A stretch of DNA of 64,000 bases from Pyrinomonas sp040289685 (GCF_040289685.1 NZ_PSLQ01000002.1:62001-126000); one strand, 5' to 3'. Shown: positions 43,206 through 52,373, counted from the stretch's first letter. Notes: generated from the letters alone by a model not told the origin. Numbers and translations are program-made.

Positions 43206-43931
43206 TCAATCGTTGATCTCGCTCAGCAGATCCGAAAGGCGCGGGATCGCGTCATCGTTGCGTGCATAAATGGCTTGCTCTTGCACGGGGGCGGTTTTGC
43301 GCACAGTTGACGCGCGACGCGGTACGTTCGGCGCCCTTGTCCGCACGCCCTCATCGGCCACATCTTCCATGACTTTGGCTGCCGCTTGCTCTTCGGCGAC
43401 GCGGTCGAGCGCCTCGGCACGCGCTTGCGCAACGCGCTCAGCTACAATGCGTTCGACTTGTTCGCGCGTGTAGAGCGGTTCGGAAGGGCGGTCGGGGCGT
43501 TCGGATTGAACTGGTGCGCGGAGGATTCCCGTGCGCAGCGTCAGACCCTGCGCGGAGTAACTTATTTCGGCGTTAGTGATGGCCAACGCGGCGAGCGCGC
43601 AAATGACCGCCGAAGCAAACACCATGCTCGTTTTCAGCCAAAGGGGCGAGAGCGCGAAGAAGTCGCGCAGAGCTTGCAGCGCGCGTCGCCACTCGGGCAC
43701 GCGCTGCACGTCCACTGTCGCGCGGTCCATGGCGGGAACGCTGACCATCTGACGCCACTCGCCGATCGCGTCGCGCACTCGACTGAAGGAGGCGAGTTCT
43801 TCGCGACACGCCACGCAAGACGTAAGATGTTGCTCGAAGCGCGTCGTCGCGTCTTCGTTCAGCTCGCCGTAAAGGTAAGAGATTAAGTCAGCGGCGCACG
43901 CGCGAGTGTCGTTAAAGTCTCCTCGATGCAT
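43206..43931 (-). CDS. Zinc-finger anti-sigma factor
   Basis: A 241-residue protein. ZAS domain: CAADLISYLYGELNEDATTRFEQHLTSCVACREELASFSRVRDAI, with HxxxCxxC. One membrane helix (TSMVFASAVICALAALAITNA) precedes a long helical, Ala/Arg/Glu-rich domain (QVERIVAERVAQARAEALDRVAEEQ) and a polar tail. Its ribosome-binding site (GGGGGAGG) lies inside the 3' end of the overlapping sigma gene, so translation is probably coupled. It should inhibit that sigma factor. Confidence 0.88.
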   Translation of the reverse strand: MHRGDFNDTRACAADLISYLYGELNEDATTRFEQHLTSCVACREELASFSRVRDAIGEWRQMVSVPAMDRATVDVQRVPEWRRALQALRDFFALSPLWLKTSMVFASAVICALAALAITNAEISYSAQGLTLRTGILRAPVQSERPDRPSEPLYTREQVERIVAERVAQARAEALDRVAEEQAAAKVMEDVADEGVRTRAPNVPRRASTVRKTAPVQEQAIYARNDDAIPRLSDLLSEIND

Positions 43932-44505
43932 ATTCCTCCCCCATCACGTTGAACCTTTCCAGCCTCATGCGCAGTTGTTTGAAGGCCGTGTAGAGCCTGC
44001 TTTTGACCGTGCTGACTGGCAACTGCAAGGTCTCGGCGATCTCTTGAAAGGTCATCTCTTCGAACTCTTTCATGATGACCACTTGTCTCAATTCCGACGG
44101 AAGCGCGTTGACCGCTCGACGGACAGCTTCCACACGTTCGCGCGCTTCGACTTCGTGCGCTGGCGACGCTGCGCGAGAGTCGTCGAGCGCAAAGTGCGCG
44201 CCGTTCGGTTCGTCGAGCGATTCTTCAGCGCGCACGCGCTCGCGTCGCATGCGCGTGATGCACTGGTTGACGGCGATGCGATGAAGCCACGATGAGACCT
44301 TGGCCTCGCGACGAAAGCCAGGCAAGTTCCGAAAAGCCGAGAGGAAAGTTTCCTGCGTCGCATCGCGCGCAGCATCCTCCGACCCAAGCATGCCCAAGGC
44401 GAGCAGAAAGATGCGCCGCTCCCAACGACGCATGATCTCGCCAAAAGCCTCTGCGTCGCCGGCAAGCGCTCGCTCGACCAGTTGCTCGTCGCTCGCTTGC
44501 TCCAT
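43912..44505 (-). CDS. ECF-family RNA polymerase sigma factor
   Basis: A 197-residue ECF sigma factor beginning MEQASDEQLVERALAGDAEAF; a GTG at 44526 would add seven residues. Region 2: WERRIFLLALGMLGSEDAARDATQETFLSAFRNLPGFRR and SSWLHRIAVNQCITRMRR. Region 4: AVNALPSELRQVVIMKEFEEMTFQEIAETLQLPVSTVKSRLYTAFKQLRM. It overlaps its anti-sigma gene by 20 bp. This is the third ECF sigma/anti-sigma pair in the window. Confidence 0.95.
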   Translation of the reverse strand: MEQASDEQLVERALAGDAEAFGEIMRRWERRIFLLALGMLGSEDAARDATQETFLSAFRNLPGFRREAKVSSWLHRIAVNQCITRMRRERVRAEESLDEPNGAHFALDDSRAASPAHEVEARERVEAVRRAVNALPSELRQVVIMKEFEEMTFQEIAETLQLPVSTVKSRLYTAFKQLRMRLERFNVMGEEYASRRL

Positions 44506-45237
44506 TCGCCGCCAACCAGTGCGCACGACGGCGCGCTTCTCATTCGTTTAGACGCCGAGCGTAACCCGACGGACGGCTAAAGTGTAGCGCGCCCGACGAT
44601 CCCGCAGAAAACCGCCGCCGAGCTTGATGCGCTCGCACAACAAAGATGGCCCAGCGTCGAAGGGCGCTTTGGCGCGCAACAAAGACGGACGGAATCTCAG
44701 TAACCGCTTTGACCGGCAAAAAGCGTTTCCGAGAATGGAAATCAATCGGGTTCGGGAAAGTCGCGCGCCGCTTCACCAAGAAGGCGCCGACTTTCGCCTA
44801 CGGTTCATCGCTTCTTGGAAAAATCTCTGCCGCCATCGGCGCGATGAGCAGCGAGCGACTAAATACTTCACAAAAAGAGAGGCCATCAAAAGGTCGCCTC
44901 CCTTCGCCGTCACCCGGCATCAATCGTCACCAGCACCGAAGAGAAGCGATGATGGTCATGCTCTTTCCGGTCGCTGACAGCAGCTTCAACGATAAAGCGA
45001 GATACGCAATGTCGCGTTTCTTCCAAAATGTAACTGGGAAAGCGCGGATGTAAGCAGGAAAACATGCTGTTTGCACGTCAACAATAAAGTGGGAGCTATC
45101 TGGGCCATGTCCCCGCAGCTCGCCGCCGCTTCGCTGAAAGAGCAGCAAGCGGCTGTGGTCAAGACGTCTGAGTGACTGGTGTCGCTCCGCCGAGGGTCTC
45201 CAGAGCATCGAAGGATCTGCATGGGAACTGATAAACA
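44506..45237. other. Gene-free region upstream of the HD-GYP gene
   Basis: About 730 bp between divergent genes without a supported gene. A 15 bp sequence (gcacaacaaagatgg, 44635-44649) recurs at 44674-44688, 39 bp apart, with two transitions. The right end carries the HD-GYP promoter. Confidence 0.45.
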
Positions 45238-45266
45238 TTGACAGCGATGTTTTAGCACGGTAGCAT
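45238..45266 (+). promoter_or_regulatory. Sigma70 promoter of the HD-GYP gene
   Basis: Consensus TTGACA (45238-45243), a 17 bp spacer and TAGCAT (45261-45266). The leader to ATG 45343 is about 70 nt. Confidence 0.68.
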
Positions 45267-45342
45267 CGACATTCGCGCGCCCTCTCTTTGAGTGGGCGCC
45301 GCGTTTCCACGGCCACTTCAAACTTCTCTGGATGGCAACGGG

Positions 45343-47151
45343 ATGCCCATCGCTCCAAAGCGTTTACGTCTGCTTTACATCGTGCTCGGAATGCTCTTCG
45401 TCATTGGGCCGCTGCCGTTGGCTCTGGCCGGATGGTTTCTTTCCGACCGCAGCGCCAACGAGTTGCGATCTGTGGAGGCGCGTTATCAAGCGCAGCTCGT
45501 GCGCGACAAGGCGCGTCAAATAGAGCTTTTCGGGCAGCGTTACCGCGACGTCGTCACGGGACTAGCGCGCGCTTTTGAGTTGGCTGGCGGAGTCCGTTTG
45601 ATGGGAGCGGCAGGCAGCGATGAGCGCCTGCGGCGCGCTTTGCAGGATGACCCGAACCTCATCGCGCTCGCCATTTTGCCCGTGCGCGGCGAGCCGCACG
45701 TTGCATACAAGCCCGACGCCATCACGCGCGAGGAAGCGAACCAGTGCATCGAGTCGGTGTTGGCGCGCGTCGTTGGCCGCAGCGTAGTGATCGACCGGCC
45801 GCGTTTGATTCGGTCCAGTCAAGAGATGGGGTTGACGATCGCTGCGCCAGTGATCGACGAAAGCGAAGAGATCGGTGCCGCTGTGGTGGCGGTCGTTTCG
45901 TTGCAGGAGATGTTTCGTCTCTTCGGGCAGCAAGGCGCGCGGAGCGAACGTGAGTTGATGGCTGCAGGATTGCCCGTAATCTTCGTCGTCGATGACGAGG
46001 GGCGAGCGGTGGCCCACCCGGACGCCAGCATCGCGTTGGGGGCGCGGTTGATGAGCAACCTTAAGGTGGTGCAAGACTGGATGGAGATGGGGGCACAGGT
46101 CGAATCGGCGCTTGCGCCTTTCACTGTCGAGCGTGACGGCAAGAGCATCGCCATGCTCGGCGCCTATGCGACAGCGGAACTCGGTCCAGGGGCGAGGTTG
46201 GGCGTCATCTCGGTGCAGGACGAGCATGCGGCATTGCAGTCGGTTGCTGCCATGCGCGGGCAGATTTGGGGCATCAGTCTGCTGGGCGCGACCGTTGCGC
46301 TCGTCGTTGGCGTGCTGTTTGCGCGCCAGTTGACTCTTCCGGTGCAGGAATTGGCGGCAAGAGCGCAGCGGATTGCGAGCGGCGATTTTTCGGATCGGCT
46401 CTCGATTCGGAGCCGAACCGAGCTTGGCGATCTCGGCAGGTCGTTCAACCAGATGACCGATCAGTTGGAGCGTCTCATCGAGGATTTGCGACGCGCTGCC
46501 GACGAAAATCGCGAACTCTTCATCGGAACGGTCAAAGCGATGGCGACGGCCATAGACAACAAGGATCCTTACACGCGCGGTCATTCCGAGCGCGTCGCCC
46601 GCTTCTCCGTTGCCATTGCGCGTCGGCTCGGGCTTTCGGAAGAAGAGGTCGAGAAGGTTCGCATCAGCGCCTTGCTTCACGATGTCGGCAAGATCGGCGT
46701 TGATGATCGGATCTTGAAGAAGCCCGCGCCGCTCACGGACGAAGAGTTCGAGTTGATGAAGCAACATCCGTTGAAGGGTTACCGCATCATGTCGCAGATC
46801 CCGGCGATGCGCGACTTTCTGCCCGGCATCTACATGCATCATGAAAGGCTCGATGGACTAGGATACCCGCAGGGGTTGAGCGGCGACCAGATCCCGCTGC
46901 AAGCGCGCATCATTGCCGTGGCTGACTCATTCGATGCGATGACCACCGAACGGCCATATCAACGCGCGATGAGCGCTGAGGTCGCGCTCGAGCTGATCGA
47001 ATCTTTCGTTGGGACGCGCTACGATGAGCGGGTGGTGCAAGCGTTGATCGGAGCCTACCGCGGCGGGCAGGTCCGTCCAGTGAACATACAGTCGGTTCGC
47101 CGCGCCGAACAGGTTTCGGCGGAAATACCCTTGGAACGACTCTCCGCCTGA
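45343..47151 (+). CDS. Membrane HD-GYP protein, probable c-di-GMP phosphodiesterase
   Basis: A 602-residue receptor. An N-terminal membrane helix (LLYIVLGMLFVIGPLPLALAGWFL), a periplasmic dCache-like sensor (about 40-300), and a second helix (GISLLGATVALVVGVLF) precede a HAMP domain (LPVQELAARAQRIASGDFSDRL). The HD-GYP domain follows: YTRGHSERVARFSVAIA, ALLHDVGKIGVDD, HHERLDGLGYPQGL and ARIIAVADSFDAMTTERPY. All metal-ligand motifs and the GYP triad are present, so hydrolysis of cyclic di-GMP is likely. ATG 45343 fits the membrane topology. Confidence 0.93.
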   Translation: MPIAPKRLRLLYIVLGMLFVIGPLPLALAGWFLSDRSANELRSVEARYQAQLVRDKARQIELFGQRYRDVVTGLARAFELAGGVRLMGAAGSDERLRRALQDDPNLIALAILPVRGEPHVAYKPDAITREEANQCIESVLARVVGRSVVIDRPRLIRSSQEMGLTIAAPVIDESEEIGAAVVAVVSLQEMFRLFGQQGARSERELMAAGLPVIFVVDDEGRAVAHPDASIALGARLMSNLKVVQDWMEMGAQVESALAPFTVERDGKSIAMLGAYATAELGPGARLGVISVQDEHAALQSVAAMRGQIWGISLLGATVALVVGVLFARQLTLPVQELAARAQRIASGDFSDRLSIRSRTELGDLGRSFNQMTDQLERLIEDLRRAADENRELFIGTVKAMATAIDNKDPYTRGHSERVARFSVAIARRLGLSEEEVEKVRISALLHDVGKIGVDDRILKKPAPLTDEEFELMKQHPLKGYRIMSQIPAMRDFLPGIYMHHERLDGLGYPQGLSGDQIPLQARIIAVADSFDAMTTERPYQRAMSAEVALELIESFVGTRYDERVVQALIGAYRGGQVRPVNIQSVRRAEQVSAEIPLERLSA

Positions 47152-47200
47152 TGCGGAACTCGAAATCGGAGATCATCTCTTCCTCCCGCAGCTTTTTCGA

Positions 47201-47332
47201 TCCTCGCTTTGATTCAGACAGGCGGCCCCTTCGTGCACTGCGGCTTCAGGAATCTCCGTTGGTCCTCGCTTTGCCAGCGCGCGCTCTCGCGCCTCAAGCG
47301 ACTTCGGGATCTTCTTTGGTCTTCGCTCTGCC
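47201..47332. repeat. Three-copy imperfect direct repeat before sixA
   Basis: The motif tcctcgcttt occurs at 47201 and 47263 and as tcttcgctct at 47320 (spacings 62 and 57). The second and third copies match over about 30 bp (47245-47275 and 47303-47332) with one indel and mostly transitions. Confidence 0.75.
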
Positions 47333-47370
47333 CAAGCGATAAGATCTCTCTTTCGAGCGAGGAGGAGAAG

Positions 47371-47883
47371 ATGCTTTTTTACATCATCCGACACGCCATC
47401 GCTGAACCGCTCGGCGAAGCCAACGATTTCTCCGACGAACGACGGACTTTGACGCCCGCAGGGCGCGACCGTATGCAGCGCATCGCCAAGGGGTTAAAGC
47501 GTCTCTCTGTGGAGTTCGACCTCGTGCTAACCAGTCCGCTGTTGCGCGCCGTAGAGACGGCGGAGATCTTGGTTACCGAGATGGGGGCGAGCCGCGATCT
47601 GATCAAACGAACGGATGCGCTCGCGCCCGGCGCCTCATTTGCGCCGCTCTTCGAGGAGATCAGACGCTACCCGGAGCTTGAGTCGCTCGCCGTGGTTGGG
47701 CATCAACCGGGACTCGGCGATCTCGTCTCGTTGTTGGTCGTCGGGCAGCCCGGCGCGCTCGCGCTCGACTTGAAGAAGGGCAGCGTCTGTCTGGTCAAGG
47801 TCGAACGCACGATCCCCGTCTTTCGCGGAAAGATGGCTTGGTTGCTCGCGCCGAAGCAGTTGCGCTTGATCGCCAAAGCGTAG
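47371..47883 (+). CDS. sixA: SixA-type phosphohistidine phosphatase
   Basis: A 170-residue histidine-phosphatase-superfamily protein. The RHG-like catalytic motif is FYIIRHAIAEP, followed by RTLTPAGRDRMQRIAKGL, DLVLTSPLLRAVETAEILV and the second catalytic histidine in VVGHQPGLGDLVSLLV. Short length and RHAxA support SixA, which dephosphorylates phosphohistidine on HPt or PTS proteins. ATG 47371 has GGAGGAG just upstream. Confidence 0.9.
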   Translation: MLFYIIRHAIAEPLGEANDFSDERRTLTPAGRDRMQRIAKGLKRLSVEFDLVLTSPLLRAVETAEILVTEMGASRDLIKRTDALAPGASFAPLFEEIRRYPELESLAVVGHQPGLGDLVSLLVVGQPGALALDLKKGSVCLVKVERTIPVFRGKMAWLLAPKQLRLIAKA

Positions 47884-47914
47884 TTCAGCGCCGCCCCATC
47901 AGCGAGCGGGGATT

Positions 47915-47942
47915 TTGTCTCGCTGCTGTTTGCGCTTATAAT
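47915..47942 (+). promoter_or_regulatory. Sigma70 promoter of ftsY
   Basis: TTGTCT (47915-47920), a 16 bp spacer and perfect TATAAT (47937-47942), about 47 bp before ATG 47989. Confidence 0.6.
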
Positions 47943-47988
47943 CTAAAACTTTAAAGTTCAAAGCCCGTACACATCATTTAACGTCATC

Positions 47989-49260
47989 ATGGGTTTTTTT
48001 TGGAAACGGCGGAAAAAAGAAGAGATCATCACGCTTGGCCTTAGCCAGCCGCTGACTGAAGAAGAGCGGACTCCGTCGGAGAAGGCCGAGCCGGAGAGTC
48101 CGGTTGCGGTGCCGTCTGTGCGGTCGGAGCAGGTCAAACCCGTCACAACCGTTACCGATCCGACGCCTGAAGTGGACCAGCAGCGCGATGTCGCAGCGTC
48201 GCGCGTTCAAAGCGACGGTCATCAGGCGGAACGAGAACGCGAGCCGGTGCGCTCGGCGGTCTTTTCAACCTCGATCCTCGGATTGGACAAGAGCATCGAG
48301 GAGCTACAGGCGGAAGAAGCGGCGCTCGAACAAGCTTTCGCCACGCGGTTCCGCCGCGCCATCTCGGCGACGCGCGAGTCGCTATCGGAGAAGCTCGATG
48401 CCGTCTTCCAAGGTCGTAAGCAGATCGACGCCGCGCTGCTCGACGATCTCGAAGAAGCGCTCGTTGCCGCCGACATTGGCGTGGCGACGACGCTCGGAAT
48501 ACTCGACCGCGTGCGGCGCGGCATCGCGCGTCAACAGATCAATGATCTGGAGGCGTTGAAAGCGGCCATCAAGGAAGAACTGCTAACGATCCTGCGCGAA
48601 GCGGAAAAGAACGGCGTGGCTTCGGAACTGGCCGTGCCGGAGAACGTGCGTCCTTACGTGATGATGATCGTCGGCGTAAACGGCGTGGGCAAGACGACGA
48701 CCATCGGCAAACTGGCCCATCGCATCAAGGCCGAGGGCAACGACGTGCTCATCTGCGCTGCCGATACGTTTCGCGCCGCAGCGACGGACCAACTGGCCAT
48801 CTGGGCCGAGCGCACGGGCGTGCCGCTCATCCAGCAGAAACAGGGGACCGATCCAGCGGCTGTGCTCTTCGATGCGCTCAAGGCGGCCAAAGCGCGCGGC
48901 ACAGATGTGTTGATCGTCGATACCGCCGGGAGATTACATACGAAATCGAACTTGATGGCTGAGTTAGAGAAGATGCGACGCGTTGCTGGACGCGAGGTCC
49001 AAGGCGCGCCGCACGAAACGTTGCTCGTCATCGATGCCGTCACGGGACAGAACGGTTTGGAGCAAGCGCGTCAATTCTTGAAGACGGCGGGCGTCACGGG
49101 AATCGTTTTGACCAAACTCGACGGCACCGCCAAAGGTGGCATCGCCATCGCCATCGCCAAAGAGTTGAAGTTGCCGATTCGCTATGCGGGCATCGGCGAG
49201 AAGGTCGATGATCTGGTCGTCTTCGATCCGGAACAGTACGTCAACAGTCTGTTCGAATAA
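47989..49260 (+). CDS. ftsY: Signal recognition particle receptor FtsY
   Basis: A 423-residue SRP GTPase that docks ribosome-nascent-chain complexes at the membrane. A basic N-terminal tip (MGFFWKRRKKEE) precedes an acidic, proline-rich A domain to about residue 95, then the N domain and the G domain. G motifs: GVNGVGKTTTIGKLA (G1), DTFRAAATDQLAIWAERTGV, DTAGRLHTK (G3), TKLDGTAKGG (G4) and GIGEKVDDLVVFDPEQYVNSLF at the end. No clear Shine-Dalgarno precedes ATG 47989 (CGTCATC). Confidence 0.97.
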   Translation: MGFFWKRRKKEEIITLGLSQPLTEEERTPSEKAEPESPVAVPSVRSEQVKPVTTVTDPTPEVDQQRDVAASRVQSDGHQAEREREPVRSAVFSTSILGLDKSIEELQAEEAALEQAFATRFRRAISATRESLSEKLDAVFQGRKQIDAALLDDLEEALVAADIGVATTLGILDRVRRGIARQQINDLEALKAAIKEELLTILREAEKNGVASELAVPENVRPYVMMIVGVNGVGKTTTIGKLAHRIKAEGNDVLICAADTFRAAATDQLAIWAERTGVPLIQQKQGTDPAAVLFDALKAAKARGTDVLIVDTAGRLHTKSNLMAELEKMRRVAGREVQGAPHETLLVIDAVTGQNGLEQARQFLKTAGVTGIVLTKLDGTAKGGIAIAIAKELKLPIRYAGIGEKVDDLVVFDPEQYVNSLFE

Positions 49261-49323
49261 ACAGAGCGTCGGAAAAGACCGTGAGGTGTAGATGGAAGAG
49301 ACGTTCGAGGAGTCGTCGCGGGT

Positions 49324-50475
49324 TTGAAGACCGAGATCGAAAAGAGCAAGCTCAAAGCTGAAGAGGGAAATTCCGTTGACCGGCGCTTCATGCGTCGCGC
49401 GCTCGATCTTGCCGCTCGCGGTCGCGGTCTGACCAGTCCTAATCCGCTGGTCGGATGCATCATCGTCGATGAGCACGGCGTCGTTGTGGGCGAAGGGTTT
49501 CATCTTTACGCGCAAGTCAAGCACGCCGAGACGATCGCGCTCGAGCAAGCGGGCGAGCGCGCGCGCGGCGCGACTTGCTACGTGTCGCTCGAACCATGCG
49601 CACACTATGGGCGCACGCCGCCTTGTACGGACGCGCTCATTCGCGCTGGCATTCGACGCGTGGTCGCGCCGATCGTCGATCCGAACCCGTTGGTTGCTGG
49701 ACGCGGGTTCGCGCAACTGCAAGCCGCGGGGATCGATGTGGAAGTCGGTTTGATGGCACGCGAGGCGGAGCGTTTGAACGAACACTATCTGCACTACATG
49801 CGGATGCGCCGTCCATTCGTCCATCTGAAGCTCGCCTGTTCGCTCGACGGCAAGATCGCCACGCGAAGCGGCGACGCGCGTTGGATCACGGGCGAAGGCG
49901 CGCGTGCGCGCGTGCACGAATTGCGACACGTGCACGATGCGATCCTGATCGGCGCAGGCACGGCGTTGGCCGATGATCCGTTGCTGACTGATCGAAGCGG
50001 GTTGGAGAGACATCGCCCACTTGTGCGGGTCGTGCTTGACGAGGAGTTGCGGCTCGACGCGCGTTCCAAATTAGCGCAAACGGCGCGCGCGGTTCCCGTG
50101 ATCGTCTTCGCACGAACCTGCGCAGACAGCGCGCGCCGCCGCGAGCTGGAGGAGCGCGGCATCGAGGTCGTGCTTGGCGACACCAGTCCGCTCGCCGTGC
50201 TCGAAGAGTTGGGGCGTCGAAAGTTGCAGAGTGTGCTCATCGAAGGCGGCTCCAACGTCGCCGGGCAATTCCTCAACGCCGGTTTGGTCAATAAAGCGAC
50301 TTTCTTCATCGCCCCAATCATCATCGGCGCGGAAGGCCTTTCCGCCGTCGGCAACTTGCACGCGGAGCGCGTGATGGATGCTATACGCTTGCATGATGTC
50401 GCTATCGAACGGCATGGGGAAGACATCGAAGTGACCGGTTACTTGAAAGCTGCCGATCAGCCGCCTGCTGCTTGA
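49324..50475 (+). CDS. ribD: Bifunctional riboflavin deaminase/reductase RibD
   Basis: A 383-residue enzyme for the second and third steps of riboflavin synthesis. Deaminase domain: DRRFMRRALDLAARGRG, SPNPLVGCIIVD, zinc site KHAETIALEQAG and SLEPCAHYGRTPPCTDALI. Reductase domain: FVHLKLACSLDGKIATRSGDARWITG, DAILIGAGTALADDP and SVLIEGGSNVAGQFL. TTG 49324 is the upstream-most in-frame start; ATG 49390 (MRRALDL) is an alternative. Other rib genes are not nearby. Confidence 0.93.
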   Translation: MKTEIEKSKLKAEEGNSVDRRFMRRALDLAARGRGLTSPNPLVGCIIVDEHGVVVGEGFHLYAQVKHAETIALEQAGERARGATCYVSLEPCAHYGRTPPCTDALIRAGIRRVVAPIVDPNPLVAGRGFAQLQAAGIDVEVGLMAREAERLNEHYLHYMRMRRPFVHLKLACSLDGKIATRSGDARWITGEGARARVHELRHVHDAILIGAGTALADDPLLTDRSGLERHRPLVRVVLDEELRLDARSKLAQTARAVPVIVFARTCADSARRRELEERGIEVVLGDTSPLAVLEELGRRKLQSVLIEGGSNVAGQFLNAGLVNKATFFIAPIIIGAEGLSAVGNLHAERVMDAIRLHDVAIERHGEDIEVTGYLKAADQPPAA

Positions 50476-50501
50476 CGCCCGCATGGTGCCGTTCCTCGAC
50501 G

Positions 50502-51368
50502 ATGATGCGCGCGAAGAAAAGTTTGGGCCAACACTTCTTAACAGACAGGAAGATGATTGCGCGCATCATCGAAGCGGTCAACCCGCAATCAACGGAAACC
50601 ATCATCGAGATCGGTCCGGGGAAAGGCGCCTTGACCGCACCGTTGATCGAGCGCGCCGGACGAGTCGTCGCCATCGAGTTCGATCGTGAGCTCGCGTCTC
50701 TGCTTCGCATGCGCTTCGGCGCTCACGCCAACTTCACGCTCGTCGAGGCCGATGCGCTTGAAGTCGATTTCCGTCAACTCATCGCTCCAGGGGATCGGGC
50801 TCGCGTCGTCGCCAATCTCCCGTACAACATTTCGACGGCCATCATTCAGCGCTTGTTGCGACAACGAAGCAGCATCGTTGAGATGGTCTTGATGCTTCAG
50901 CGCGAAGTCGTCTGGCGCATATTAGCTCCGCCCGGATCGAGCGAGCGCGGTTACCTCTCAGTTTTGATCGAGGCTTTCTGCGACGCGGAAAAGCTTTTCG
51001 ATGTCGCACCGAGGGCGTTTCGGCCCGTGCCGAAGGTTTGGAGTTCGGTCGTACGTCTGCGCACAAAGCGCGAGGACGAAGCGGAGTCGCGCGACGCGGA
51101 GACGCTGCTCTCGATCATCAGCGTCGGGTTCATGCAGCGTCGAAAGACCCTGCTCAACAACTTTCGTCAAGCGACGGGGCACATCGGTGAGCGCATTCGC
51201 GCAGTGGGCGGAGCCGCCGCCTTGCTCGACGCAGCGGAGATCAACGCGCAACGTCGCGCGGAGTCTTTGACGCTCGCCGAATGGAAACGCTTAGCACAAG
51301 CCCTCGATTCGCTGGAAGTGGCTGCGCCACACAAAAGCCTTTATGATTCAAAGCGAAAAAACGCATGA
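50502..51368 (+). CDS. rsmA: 16S rRNA dimethyladenosine transferase
   Basis: A 288-residue SAM-dependent methyltransferase (KsgA) that dimethylates two adjacent adenines near the 3' end of 16S rRNA. Motifs: AKKSLGQHFLTDRKM, IIEIGPGKGALTAPLIERAGRVVAIEFDREL, EADALEVDF, catalytic VANLPYNISTAIIQRLL, VLMLQREVVWRI and FRPVPKVWSSVVRL. Start ATG 50502; a second ATG follows directly. It starts 26 bp after ribD, so co-transcription is likely. Confidence 0.96.
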   Translation: MMRAKKSLGQHFLTDRKMIARIIEAVNPQSTETIIEIGPGKGALTAPLIERAGRVVAIEFDRELASLLRMRFGAHANFTLVEADALEVDFRQLIAPGDRARVVANLPYNISTAIIQRLLRQRSSIVEMVLMLQREVVWRILAPPGSSERGYLSVLIEAFCDAEKLFDVAPRAFRPVPKVWSSVVRLRTKREDEAESRDAETLLSIISVGFMQRRKTLLNNFRQATGHIGERIRAVGGAAALLDAAEINAQRRAESLTLAEWKRLAQALDSLEVAAPHKSLYDSKRKNA

Positions 51369-51420
51369 AACATGCCCGCGCGATCGAGGGCGGTTGTTGA
51401 AAAACGGAGCGGCGTGGCCT

Positions 51421-51528
51421 GCTCAAGGGGCAAGCGCTCTTCTGAGCCTCGTCGCCCGCATAGATTGCAAGTCTTCACCAACACAAGATTAGCTCAAGGG
51501 GCAAGCGCTCTTCTGAGCCTCATCGCCC
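51421..51528. repeat. 37 bp direct repeat with 34 bp spacer
   Basis: Copies 51421-51457 and 51492-51528 are 71 bp apart with one mismatch (a transition) in 37 bp; both contain caagcgctcttctgagcctc. The spacers after each copy are unrelated. The second copy ends 65 bp before the next gene and close to its likely promoter (TTAAAAT near 51533). Confidence 0.95.
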
Positions 51529-51592
51529 TGTGTTAAAATCCAAAAGTTTTTGCAAATGTGCTGAAAGCACACGTGGGTTACCGGAGGTCGTC

Positions 51593-52306
51593 ATGAAAGA
51601 AAAGGGGGATTTGCGGAGGCTCGCTTTGCAGCACGAACGGGCTTTGAATACGTTCGTGCGCGAAGCATGGGGCCAGATTCCTGAGGAACGCGAAACGAAA
51701 CTCAAAAGCCTGAAGGCTTGGGGATTCGATCTGCTGACCGGGTTGCGCGATGGCAGAGATTCGATCTTTGTTGCCGAAGCCGGTCAGCACAAGGTTGGAG
51801 AGAGATACGAGCGAGAAGGCGAACAGTTCGAGGTGCACAAAATCATCGAGGATCTAAAGGGGGCGAAATTGCGAATCCGCGTCGAGCTGGAGGATCGTCG
51901 CGGCGTGATTCGCGCCTATCATCGCTCGACGGAAGGTGACGACACCTTGCTCTTCACGCTGCCCGCAGGCGAATTGTTGCTCGCTTATTTCCGCAAGCGC
52001 CGGTTCGGCAAGTTGGTCGAAGCTTTCCATTCGAGCGGTTTGACTACGGAGTTCATTCAGGCGCGCGGACAAGAAGGACGCGCCTATTCGTTCGATGATC
52101 TGCCAGCGAAGTGGCGGCGAGCGTTGAAAGAAGCGCAAAACATGTTGCATGATCGCGTCGGCGTCGGACGATTCTCCTTGGTCTATTTTGGACCGAACAA
52201 AGATGGAGATGATCGCTACATCGTTACGTGGTTATTGCCGACCATCCACCTGTTCGACTTGGACGTCGCCGAGCATCTGGAAAAACTTCTTTCCGCGTTG
52301 GACTGA
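51593..52306 (+). CDS. Conserved hypothetical cytoplasmic protein
   Basis: A 237-residue protein with no signal peptide or membrane segment. Recognisable features: a charged helical start (MKEKGDLRRLALQHERALNTFVREAWGQIPEER), strand-rich KIIEDLKGAKLRIRVELEDRRGVIRAYHRS, LLFTLPAGELLLAYFRKR, and WRRALKEAQNMLHDRVGVGRFSLVYFG...YIVTWLLPTIHLFDLDVAEHL. I do not recognise the family. GGAGG lies 5 bp before ATG 51593. A strong terminator follows, so it is a monocistronic unit. Confidence 0.75.
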   Translation: MKEKGDLRRLALQHERALNTFVREAWGQIPEERETKLKSLKAWGFDLLTGLRDGRDSIFVAEAGQHKVGERYEREGEQFEVHKIIEDLKGAKLRIRVELEDRRGVIRAYHRSTEGDDTLLFTLPAGELLLAYFRKRRFGKLVEAFHSSGLTTEFIQARGQEGRAYSFDDLPAKWRRALKEAQNMLHDRVGVGRFSLVYFGPNKDGDDRYIVTWLLPTIHLFDLDVAEHLEKLLSALD

Positions 52307-52338
52307 ACCACAAAGAGTGCGCAAAGCCTGAAAATCAA

Positions 52339-52373
52339 GAACAGGGGCAGAGTTTCAGCCTCTGCCCCTGTTC
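52339..52373 (+). terminator. Strong terminator-like hairpin
   Basis: GAACAGGGGCAGAG (52339-52352) and CTCTGCCCCTGTTC (52360-52373) form a perfect 14 bp stem with a 7 nt loop, 32 bp after the preceding stop. It lies between convergent genes. Confidence 0.75.

Noticed and set aside
19400..51528. CRISPR-like repeat-spacer-repeat units (for example 19400-19508 and 51421-51528)
   Set aside because: Each locus has its own repeat sequence, only two copies, no leader and no cas genes; the copies often overlap gene ends.
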